6,501 bases of DNA from Acidobacteriaceae bacterium. Its GTDB lineage: Bacteria; Acidobacteriota; Terriglobia; Terriglobales; Acidobacteriaceae. Positions 1 to 5,290 of this stretch are shown here, one piece after another; within the stretch, counting starts at the first letter, position 1; each line of letters starts with the position of its first letter. The notes beneath the pieces are model-generated. The model was not told where the DNA came from. It worked only from the letters and a program-made list of their open reading frames with translations, and did no database searches. A program made the position numbers and the translations under genes. The stretch spans positions 16,496 to 22,996 of the forward strand of contig PMBA01000120.1 of the NCBI GenBank assembly GCA_003152795.1, written 5' to 3'.

Positions 1-155
1 AAATAGTCGAAGGCTTGCTCGTAATTCTGCCGCGCCTCGGCGTCCTGCCCCTTGTCATACAGAGCCTTGGCAGAATCAAACGTCTTGGCAAAAACAGGAA
101 GCCTCAAGCAGAGCAGTAGCAGTACAAACAGAGCCGGGCGGATCACGCGTCTCAT
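1..155 (-). CDS. Secreted TPR-like protein, N-terminal fragment
   Basis: The reading frame starts at the ATG at 155 and runs off the left edge, giving 51 complete codons. Residues 1-23 form a Sec signal peptide: Arg-rich start, a Leu/Val core (ALFVLLLLCLRL), and a likely cut after VFA. The mature start, with AKALYDKGQDAEARQNYEQA, has the small/large residue spacing of a TPR helix pair, so the product probably acts outside the cytoplasmic membrane as a protein-binding scaffold. An AGGA Shine-Dalgarno (complement of 163-166) lies 7 bases before the ATG, and the frame is closed by a stop at 209-207, which supports this start. The gene is divergent from smpB and has its own promoter at 297-305. 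My recollection, unchecked, is that similar N-termini occur in acidobacterial secretin-type (type II/IV pilus) proteins. Too little is visible to assign that function. Confidence 0.72.
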   Translation of the reverse strand, partial: MRRVIRPALFVLLLLCLRLPVFAKTFDSAKALYDKGQDAEARQNYEQAFDY

Positions 156-296
156 CAAGCCGTCCTCATGAAAATCTCTCTCGCCAGCGGGGGAACTGGC
201 TAATACTCAACCAATACAATCTTCCCAAGCGCCCTAACGCCAATTCGCCGGGGCAATCCCGCGGCCATGCCGTTGCAAAAAGTACCGGAGATTTCG

Positions 297-305
297 ATTA
301 TAGCA
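297..305 (-). promoter_or_regulatory. Extended -10 promoter for the TPR gene
   Basis: Read on the minus strand the bases are TGCTATAAT, a perfect TGnTATAAT extended -10 element. Transcription would begin near 290, giving a leader of about 135 bases before the ATG at 155. No good -35 is visible at 16-18 bases spacing (the best is TTCGGG at spacer 18). That is expected, because extended -10 promoters of the sigma-70 type tolerate a weak -35. Confidence 0.6.
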
Positions 306-371
306 TCGCCTCAACTCGCACCCGAAGTGATTGGCACGGCGGTGTTTACACTCATTAGTCCCTGTACTCCA

Positions 372-439
372 GGTCTCAGGTCTGAGGGGTCAGGACGCGG
401 GTTCGCGCGCCCCAGAACTCCCCTCCAACACTTGAGACC
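372..439 (+). other. Nested inverted repeat, possible folded smpB leader
   Basis: The outer arms GGTCTCA (372-378) and TGAGACC (433-439) pair perfectly over 7 bp. Inside them GAGGGG (384-389) and CCCCTC (420-425) pair over 6 bp, separated from the outer stem by a 5x7 internal loop. The apex is GC-rich and can form CGCG/CGCG or GTTC/GAAC. A competing local hairpin, CTCA (375-378) with TGAG (383-386), would use both left arms, so two exclusive folds are possible. No U-tract follows, so it is not a plain terminator. It could be a leader structure of smpB or a DNA dyad; which one cannot be told from sequence alone. Confidence 0.4.
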
Positions 440-456
440 CGCTGTCGTGTTACTTT

Positions 457-476
457 CTTTTCAGCGTCTTTTCAGC
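457..476 (+). repeat. Tandem CTTTTCAGC repeat at the smpB start
   Basis: CTTTTCAGC occurs at 457-465 and again at 468-476, separated by GT, ending one base before the smpB ATG. The repeat occupies the place where a Shine-Dalgarno would sit and gives a pyrimidine-rich, purine-poor initiation region. It may be chance, or an unstructured U-rich site of the sort ribosomal protein S1 prefers. Confidence 0.6.
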
Positions 477-477
477 A

Positions 478-1002
478 ATGGCCAAGCAGACTACACACCA
501 GATCCAGCCCAATCGGGAGAAGAATCCGCGGCGACAGCCCACCGCCTCGGGCGAAAGAGATGCCGCTGTAAACAGGAACGCGAGTCACAACTATTTCTTG
601 CTCGAAAAATTCGAGGCCGGAGTGGTTCTGTCGGGAACCGAGGTGAAGTCGGTTCGGTCCGGCAAAGCCAATCTTCGAGACGCCTACGGCCTGCTGAAAG
701 ACGGCGAGCTCTGGCTCCTCAACTGCCATATCGGCCCTTACGATCATGGCAATTACGCCAACCATGCCGAACTTCGCACGCGCAAACTTCTCCTGCATAA
801 AGAGGAAATCCGCAAGCTGATTGGCAAGATCCAGCAGAAGGGGCTCACCCTCATCCCCACCCGCATGTATTTCAAGAACGGCAAAATTAAATTGGAACTC
901 GCCCTCGCCAAGGGCAAACAGCAGTGGGACAAACGCGAGACCGAGCGCCGGCGTACGGCTGATAAGGAAGCCCGGGAAGCGATCTCCAGGAGCAGGAAAT
1001 AG
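478..1002 (+). CDS. smpB: SmpB, SsrA (tmRNA)-binding protein
   Basis: SmpB binds the tRNA-like end of tmRNA and brings it to ribosomes stalled on broken mRNA in the cytoplasm, where trans-translation tags the nascent peptide and frees the ribosome. The family pattern is complete: NYFLLEKFEAG (38-48), GTEVKS (53-58), ANLRDAY (64-70), HIGPYDHG (84-91), RKLLLHKEEI (102-111), YFKNGKIKLELALAKGK (131-147), then a basic tail from WDKRET (150) that becomes helical in the ribosomal A site. At 174 residues it exceeds the usual 150-160 because of a polar, basic N-terminal extension (about residues 1-28). ATG 478 is the only usable start: an in-frame TGA lies at 433-435 and there is no in-frame ATG between 478 and the conserved core. 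No Shine-Dalgarno precedes it. I see no tmRNA gene nearby, though ssrA is near smpB in some bacteria. Confidence 0.97.
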   Translation: MAKQTTHQIQPNREKNPRRQPTASGERDAAVNRNASHNYFLLEKFEAGVVLSGTEVKSVRSGKANLRDAYGLLKDGELWLLNCHIGPYDHGNYANHAELRTRKLLLHKEEIRKLIGKIQQKGLTLIPTRMYFKNGKIKLELALAKGKQQWDKRETERRRTADKEAREAISRSRK

Positions 1003-1031
1003 AGCAGGCAATAGGAGCGGAAGACAACCGT

Positions 1032-1066
1032 AGGTGGCAATCCTGTGCAAATAATTGCAGCCACCT
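1032..1066 (+). terminator. Stem-loop downstream of smpB, possible transcript end
   Basis: AGGTGGC (1032-1038) pairs with GCCACCT (1060-1066). The inner TGCAA (1046-1050) pairs with TTGCA (1055-1059) around an ATAA loop, leaving a 7-base bulge on the left side. A second small hairpin follows, CGGAG (1069-1073) with CTCCG (1085-1089). It starts 30 bases after the smpB stop, a sensible place for 3'-end processing or termination. There is no U-tract, so it is not a canonical intrinsic terminator. Confidence 0.35.
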
Positions 1067-1131
1067 GCCGGAGCCCCGGAAATACTCCGTCTTGCGAAGG
1101 TCCCACGGTGGTATTTGGCGTGCAATTCTCT

Positions 1132-1171
1132 CCGGTTGAGAACCGTTATTTTGGCGAAAACCGGATATACT
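1132..1171 (+). promoter_or_regulatory. Promoter-like region with AACCG dyad operators
   Basis: A good -10 box, TATACT, lies at 1166-1171 (5 of 6 matches to TATAAT). The -35 position (about 1143-1148) is poor. Overlapping or flanking it is a perfect dyad, CGGTT-GAG-AACCG (1133-1145), and a third half-site AACCGG sits at 1159-1164, right beside the -10. The CCGGTT at 1132-1137 is also an exact inverse of that third site. A weak -35 covered by a dyad is the usual picture of a regulated promoter. Transcription would start near 1178, about 40 bases before the upstream ORF at 1218. The binding protein is unknown. Confidence 0.45.
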
Positions 1172-1217
1172 ACTTCGAATCGTAACCTCCCCATCCTGCG
1201 AAGCACGAGGCAGGGAC

Positions 1218-1280
1218 ATGAAGTTCGCCTGGTTTTCTGCACACTTCGTTCTCGGAGCCGCACCTTCATTAGGCATATGA
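1218..1280 (+). CDS. Upstream leader ORF, 20 residues, overlapping the next start
   Basis: ATG 1218 opens a 20-codon frame, beginning MKFAWFSAHF and rich in hydrophobic residues, that ends at TGA 1278-1280. This stop overlaps the ATG of the secreted-protein gene (1277-1279) as ATGA, the standard arrangement for translational coupling. GAGG at 1207-1210 stands 7 bases before the start and is a better Shine-Dalgarno than the one at the downstream gene (AGG, 3 bases away). The GAGG can pair with CCTC at 1186-1189, and CCTGC (1195-1199) can pair with GCAGG (1210-1214), so access to it may vary. I recognise no known leader peptide. A 63-base frame can arise by chance, and the case rests on the Shine-Dalgarno plus the exact overlap. 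Confidence 0.4.
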   Translation: MKFAWFSAHFVLGAAPSLGI

Positions 1281-3493
1281 CCCGCACCTGGACAATACGA
1301 TTTTCCCGCCCGCACCCCGCAGCCTTGTGTCTGGCCGCGGCCTTGTTCCTCGTATTCCCGGTCTCCGCTTTCGCCCAGAAGCAAAGCTCCATACGCGTGA
1401 TCCGAGAAGAGAAGCACGACGTCTCGGCGCCGCTCGCCGAACTCGATCGCATGACTCCCGCGCAGCCTCATCGTTTCTCGCCTCGCTTGCTGAAGATTCT
1501 GCCCACCGGCCCCGCCGTCAGCGTGCCGGAGTATCCCGTGCCGGATGTCGCAATGCAAATGGTCGCGCTGCCGCCGGTGGCGGCCAACCTGGGCCTCAAT
1601 ATTGATGGCTTGGGGCAGGGACAGTACGGATTCCTGCTGGAGTATTCCCCGCCCGATACCAACGGAGCCGTGGGCGCCACCCAATACGTGCAGTGGGTGA
1701 ACGCTGAGTTTGCGGTGTTTGATAAAGCTACCGGCGCTCTGCTTTCCGGACCCACCGAAGGCAACGCTCTGTGGCACGGGTTTGGCGGAGGCTGCGAACA
1801 CAACAATGACGGCGATCCCATCGTGCAATACGACAAAATCGCCAACCGATGGATTTTGACCCAGTTCTCGATCACCACCCTTCCCTACACGCAGTGCGTC
1901 GCGGTCTCCACCACCAGCGACGCCACTGGGACCTACAACCGCTTCTCATTTTCCTTTGGCAGCGATTTGGCCGATTACCCCAAGTTGAGCGTCTGGCCCG
2001 ATGCTTACTACATGTCGTTCAACCTTTTCCTGGACGGCGGCAGCTTCATCGGCGCCGATGCCTGTGCGCTCGATCGCAATGCGATGCTCACCGGCAATGC
2101 GGCCCAGATTATCTGCTTTCAGCAGACTTCCTCGGTGGCCAGCTTGCTGCCTTCCGACGTGGACGGAACCATCGCGCCGGCCGCGGGAGAACCCGCCTTC
2201 TTCATGAACTTCGGCAAGAACGCGATCCAGTTGTGGAAATTTCACGTCGACTTCACGACGCCAGCCAACTCGACCTTCACCGGCCCCACGGTTCTTCCCG
2301 TCGCGAACTTCACCGCGCGCTGCTTCCGTTCCTGCGTGGCGCAACCCGGAACCAGCCAACTTCTGGACGGACTCGGCGACCGTCCCATGTATCGCCTCGC
2401 CTATCGGCAGTTCCCCAGCGGAGTGGAATCGCTCACCTTCAACCACTCCATCTCCACCGGCGTGCGCTGGTATGAAGTTCGTAGTCCGAACGCAACCCCA
2501 ACCATATTCCAACAGGGCACCTTCAACCCCGACACCAGTACGCGCTGGATGGGCAGTATTGCGATGGACCAGGCGGGGGATATGGCACTGGGCTACAGCG
2601 TCTCCAGCAAGTCCGTCTATCCCTCCATCTACTTCACGGGACGTGTCGCCGCCGATGCGCCGGGCAGCATGGAAGGCGAACAACTGATCGTCAGCGGGTC
2701 TGGTTCGCAGACCGGAGGCCAGAGCCGCTGGGGCGACTACAGCGCGATGACGGTCGATCCCGCCGACGACTGCACGTTCTGGTACACCCAGGAATACATC
2801 CAGTCCACGGGCAGCTTCAACTGGAATACCCGTATCGCCAACTTCAGCTTCCCCAACTGCGGCAACAGCGGCGCTACGGCGGCGCTTTCCGCCACCAAGC
2901 TCACGTTCCCTAAAACTGTCATCCACCAGACCACCAACCTGACCGTTACCGTGACCAATACCGGCAACGCCACGCTTAATATTTCCGATGTCGCGATCAC
3001 CGGCGATTTCGCGGTGCTATCCAATACCTGCGGCGCACAAATCCTCGCCGGCAACAACTGCGCTATCGTTGTGGTATTTACCCCGACAACTAAAGGCACG
3101 CGCAACGGCATCCTGCAACTCACCGACAATGCGGCGAACAATCCCCAGAAAGTGACTCTGACTGGAACCGGCGTGTCGATTGCGCTCTCGCCCACCGCCC
3201 TGAATTTCGGTTCGGAGACGATCGGCCAGAGCACGGCGCCGCAGACGGTCACCATCTCGAACGTCAGCGCCGCCTCGGTGAATCTCACCGCCTTCACCAT
3301 TACCAGCACTCCCGCGGATTACACCATCTCCGCCAACACCTGCGGCAGTTCCCTGGCTGCGGGAACCGGTTGCTCGCTCAACGTAAGCTTCAATCCGAGC
3401 AAGAAGGGCGCGCGCAACGGCAAGCTCAGCGTGACCAATAACGGCGGCGGCACCGCAACCGCAACTCTTGCAGGAACCGGCACAGTGAACTAA
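1277..3493 (+). CDS. Secreted protein with two choice-of-anchor D repeats
   Basis: 738 residues. Residues 1-33 are a Sec signal peptide (Arg-rich start, core AALCLAAALFLVF, cut after AFA), which fixes the start: the frame stays open upstream to 1055, but those 74 extra codons give no credible N-terminus. Residues about 110-527 form a large region with eight Cys and recurring Trp/Tyr motifs, among them PPDTNGAVGATQYVQWVN (125-142), NNDGDPIVQYDKIANRW (176-192) and SRWGDYSAMTVDP (483-495). The look is of an extracellular beta-propeller, which is inference. Residues about 535-632 and 635-735 are two Ig-like HYDIN-type repeats, period about 104, each with a matching Cys pair (585/595, 689/699) in NTCG...AG..C, probably disulfides. 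The chain ends at GTGTVN with no transmembrane helix, LPXTG or PEP-CTERM anchor. It probably acts at or beyond the cell surface. I see no catalytic motif, and ligand and role are unknown. Confidence 0.88.
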   Translation: MTRTWTIRFSRPHPAALCLAAALFLVFPVSAFAQKQSSIRVIREEKHDVSAPLAELDRMTPAQPHRFSPRLLKILPTGPAVSVPEYPVPDVAMQMVALPPVAANLGLNIDGLGQGQYGFLLEYSPPDTNGAVGATQYVQWVNAEFAVFDKATGALLSGPTEGNALWHGFGGGCEHNNDGDPIVQYDKIANRWILTQFSITTLPYTQCVAVSTTSDATGTYNRFSFSFGSDLADYPKLSVWPDAYYMSFNLFLDGGSFIGADACALDRNAMLTGNAAQIICFQQTSSVASLLPSDVDGTIAPAAGEPAFFMNFGKNAIQLWKFHVDFTTPANSTFTGPTVLPVANFTARCFRSCVAQPGTSQLLDGLGDRPMYRLAYRQFPSGVESLTFNHSISTGVRWYEVRSPNATPTIFQQGTFNPDTSTRWMGSIAMDQAGDMALGYSVSSKSVYPSIYFTGRVAADAPGSMEGEQLIVSGSGSQTGGQSRWGDYSAMTVDPADDCTFWYTQEYIQSTGSFNWNTRIANFSFPNCGNSGATAALSATKLTFPKTVIHQTTNLTVTVTNTGNATLNISDVAITGDFAVLSNTCGAQILAGNNCAIVVVFTPTTKGTRNGILQLTDNAANNPQKVTLTGTGVSIALSPTALNFGSETIGQSTAPQTVTISNVSAASVNLTAFTITSTPADYTISANTCGSSLAAGTGCSLNVSFNPSKKGARNGKLSVTNNGGGTATATLAGTGTVN
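2879..3481 (+). repeat. Two tandem HYDIN-type Ig-like domain repeats
   Basis: These are protein-level repeats coding for residues about 535-632 and 635-735 of the secreted protein. Shared landmarks in order: L.(F/P)T.L.F or equivalent strand, T.(S/T)(N)...(L)N, NTCG, AG..C, V.F.P..KG.RNG.L..(T/S), and a closing TLTGTG/TLAGTG. The amino-acid pattern is clear, but I see no long identical DNA, so this is an old duplication rather than a recent one. Confidence 0.75.
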
Positions 3494-3597
3494 AAACCGG
3501 GTTCCCCGCGCTTGACGTTCTTCGTGCAGGGCCGGTCCCGCGGTCGTACCCGCTTGTGATTTTCTTCGCTGGCTTGCGCGTCCCCCCTCCCGCCGTG

Positions 3598-3612
3598 GAT
3601 ACTGAATACAAT
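3598..3612 (+). promoter_or_regulatory. -10-like boxes placed for leaderless pepA mRNA
   Basis: TACAAT (3607-3612, 5 of 6 matches to TATAAT) ends 5 bases before the pepA ATG at 3618, which would start transcription at or within one base of the start codon. A second, weaker box GATACT (3598-3603), with TTGCGC (3574-3579) at spacer 18, would give a leader of about 8 bases. No -35 fits TACAAT. Together with the missing Shine-Dalgarno this suggests a leaderless or near-leaderless transcript. Confidence 0.35.
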
Positions 3613-3617
3613 CCACC

Positions 3618-5129
3618 ATGAATACAAACCTCACGTCGTCCGTCCCGTCTCAACTGGAAACCGATTGCCTTGCCGTCGTCGTGCTCGATCGCAGCGAAAA
3701 AGCTCGGGGCGAAAAAGACCTGCCCGTGCTGACGGTCGAATCGAGCGACAAGGCCGTTCGCGAAGCCGCCAATGAAGCGATCGCCAGCGGCGAAGTGACC
3801 GGCAAGCCGTTCGAAACCACGCTGCTGCACCGTCCCGCAGGCCTCAAAGCAAAACGGCTGCTCCTGGTCGGCGGCGGCAAAGCCAAAACTTTTTCAGCCG
3901 CGGAATTACGCAGGCTCGCCGGCACCGCCGTGCGCGCGCTGAAAGGCAAGAGCATCCGCAGCTTTGCCTTCGCACTGCCGGAAGCCGGCATCGCCGCGCC
4001 CGATGGCGTGTGCGCGATCGTCGAAGGCGCTTTCGTCGGCAACTTCGATCCCGGCTACTACAAGAGCGATCGCGCGGAAAAAAATCAGAAGATCGACGGC
4101 GTCACCATTCTTGTGCAAGGCGATCCAAAGGACCTGGAAACCGCGCTGCAGGCTGGACGCGTCGTCGCGGAATCGCAGAACTTCGCGCGCGATCTGATCA
4201 ACGAACCCTCGAATCGCATGACGCCAACCGTGATGGCAGAGCGCGCGAAAAAAATGGCGGCGGAAGTCGGCCTGAGTTGCGAAAGCTACGGCGCCGACAA
4301 GATTAAAGAGCTGAAGATGGGCGCTTTCTGGGGCGTGGCCCAGGGTTCCGACGAACCGCCCGCGCTGATCGTCCTGCGCTACGATCCTCCCGGCGCGTCC
4401 GATAAAGTTCACCTCGGTCTGGTCGGCAAAGGCGTCACCTTCGACACCGGCGGCATCTCCATCAAGCCGGCCGACGGAATGGAGAAAATGAAGTACGACA
4501 TGGCTGGAGCCGCCACCATGATTGGGGTCATGCGTGCGGTTGCTTTGCTCAAGCCGAAAGTGAAAGTTACCGCGATCATTTGCGCCACCGAAAACATGCC
4601 CTCCGGAAAAGCCCAAAAGCCCGGCGACGTGCAGATTGCGATGTCGGGCAAGTCCATCGAAATTATCAACACCGACGCTGAAGGACGCCTGATCCTCGCC
4701 GACGGCCTCTGCTACGCCCGCCAGCTCGGATGCACGCACTTGGTCGATGCCGCCACGCTGACCGGCGCGGTCGTGGTCGCTCTTGGTTACGTCAACGCCG
4801 GGATCTTCGCCTCCACCGACGAGATGTACAACCGTTTCGCTAACGCCAATCAACTGGCGGGCGAGAAAATGTGGCGCTTGCCGCTCGACGACGAATACAA
4901 AGAGAGCATTAAATCCAATATCGCCGACATCGTGAATTCGGGCGGACGCTGGGGCGGGGCAATTTCCGCCGCCATGTTCCTCAAGGAATTCGCCGAAGAC
5001 ACGCCCTGGGTCCACCTCGACATCGCCGGCACCGCCTGGATGGAAGAGAACAAACCGTGGATCGCCAAGGGTCCATCCGGTATTGCCCTGCGCAGCCTGG
5101 TGGAGTTTGTGAAAGGATGGGGCGCGTAA
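3618..5129 (+). CDS. pepA: Leucyl aminopeptidase PepA (M17 family)
   Basis: A cytosolic metallo-aminopeptidase that removes N-terminal residues, classically leucine, from peptides in late protein turnover. It is 503 residues, the length of E. coli PepA, with an N-terminal macro-like domain (about 15-165) and a C-terminal catalytic domain (about 175-500). All active-site residues can be placed: K271 and D276 in GKGVTFDTGG, K283 in SIKP, D294 in KYDMAG, and D353, E355 and R357 in the NTDAEGRL signature (351-358). These bind two metal ions and bicarbonate, one position on from E. coli numbering. The closing blocks NSGGRWGGAISAAMFL (440-455) and HLDIAGTAW (466-474) are intact, so it should be active and hexameric like its relatives. 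No Shine-Dalgarno precedes the ATG. E. coli PepA also binds DNA in Xer recombination; nothing here shows that for this protein. Both neighbours are unrelated in function. Confidence 0.97.
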   Translation: MNTNLTSSVPSQLETDCLAVVVLDRSEKARGEKDLPVLTVESSDKAVREAANEAIASGEVTGKPFETTLLHRPAGLKAKRLLLVGGGKAKTFSAAELRRLAGTAVRALKGKSIRSFAFALPEAGIAAPDGVCAIVEGAFVGNFDPGYYKSDRAEKNQKIDGVTILVQGDPKDLETALQAGRVVAESQNFARDLINEPSNRMTPTVMAERAKKMAAEVGLSCESYGADKIKELKMGAFWGVAQGSDEPPALIVLRYDPPGASDKVHLGLVGKGVTFDTGGISIKPADGMEKMKYDMAGAATMIGVMRAVALLKPKVKVTAIICATENMPSGKAQKPGDVQIAMSGKSIEIINTDAEGRLILADGLCYARQLGCTHLVDAATLTGAVVVALGYVNAGIFASTDEMYNRFANANQLAGEKMWRLPLDDEYKESIKSNIADIVNSGGRWGGAISAAMFLKEFAEDTPWVHLDIAGTAWMEENKPWIAKGPSGIALRSLVEFVKGWGA

Positions 5130-5157
5130 CGACACCGGGAAAAACCCAGATTCATTC

Positions 5158-5181
5158 CGCGCGCCCCGCAACCCCCGCGCG
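5158..5181 (+). terminator. GC-rich hairpin downstream of pepA
   Basis: CGCGCG (5158-5163) can pair with CGCGCG (5176-5181) around a 12-base C-rich loop, 28 bases after the pepA stop. No U-tract follows, and CGCGCG is self-complementary, so chance or cruciform formation are alternatives. A short GGG-AAAAA-CCC (5137-5147) lies just upstream. Weak support for a transcript end. Confidence 0.25.
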
Positions 5182-5231
5182 AGGTGCCTCCCTCCGTCTG
5201 AATGCGCCTTCCAGTTAATTGAACAGAACCG

Positions 5232-5249
5232 CTGTGGTCGCGGTCACAG
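5232..5249. promoter_or_regulatory. CRP/FNR-type palindrome upstream of the membrane protein gene
   Basis: CTGTGGTCGCGGTCACAG is an 18-base imperfect palindrome. It fits the TGTGA-N6-TCACA pattern of CRP-family operators at 9 of 10 fixed positions (TGTGG/TCACA) and stands 41 bases before the ATG at 5291. No clear -10/-35 pair is visible beside it, so activation or repression cannot be told. A 5-bp RNA hairpin is the other reading. Confidence 0.35.
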
Positions 5250-5290
5250 ACGTGGGGCAGGGTTGGAGGCATGATCGATAAAGCCTCTCC

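Larger units (their letters stand above)
156..477. other. Divergent intergenic region, TPR gene / smpB
   Basis: This 322-base gap between two diverging genes shows no convincing coding sequence. It holds a Shine-Dalgarno and roughly 135-base leader for the minus-strand gene, its promoter (297-305), a nested inverted repeat (372-439) and a tandem 9-base repeat touching the smpB start (457-476). A plus-strand promoter for smpB must lie here or further upstream. The only candidate I see is TTGGCA at 331-336 with a poor -10 (CATTAG, 353-358, spacer 16), which I would not trust alone. Confidence 0.6.

Noticed and set aside
398..425. tRNA-like T-loop (GGGTTCG followed by CCCC)
   Set aside because: No acceptor, D or anticodon arms can be placed around it and no CCA end fits; the nested inverted repeat explains the pairing better.
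267..800. 177-codon plus-strand frame overlapping the start of smpB
   Set aside because: Low-complexity Arg/Ser/Pro composition, no Shine-Dalgarno, and the overlapped smpB frame is unmistakable.
1055..1276. 74-codon N-terminal extension of the secreted protein
   Set aside because: It would bury the signal peptide inside the chain, overlaps the smpB 3' stem-loop and the promoter-like region, and shows no conserved-looking sequence.
472..1452. 326-codon minus-strand frame across smpB, and the overlapping 313-codon minus-strand frame at 887-1828
   Set aside because: They overlap each other, smpB and the secreted-protein gene, their Cys/Arg-rich composition is typical of shadow frames, and no family motif is visible.
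1946..2926. 326-codon minus-strand frame opposite the secreted protein
   Set aside because: It is antisense to a clear signal-peptide protein with conserved repeats, and shows no motif of its own.
3512..3540. TTGACG as a -35 box for pepA
   Set aside because: No -10-like hexamer lies 16-18 bases downstream; that region is GGTCCCG-rich.
3540..3563. Terminator after the secreted-protein gene (GCGG/CCGC followed by TTGTGATTTT)
   Set aside because: The stem is only 4 bp and the T-tract is interrupted; too weak to call.
3906..5171. 421-codon open frame on the minus strand opposite pepA
   Set aside because: It lies wholly across the catalytic region of an intact pepA, has no recognisable domain, and is explained by GC-rich third codon positions leaving the antisense frame free of stops.
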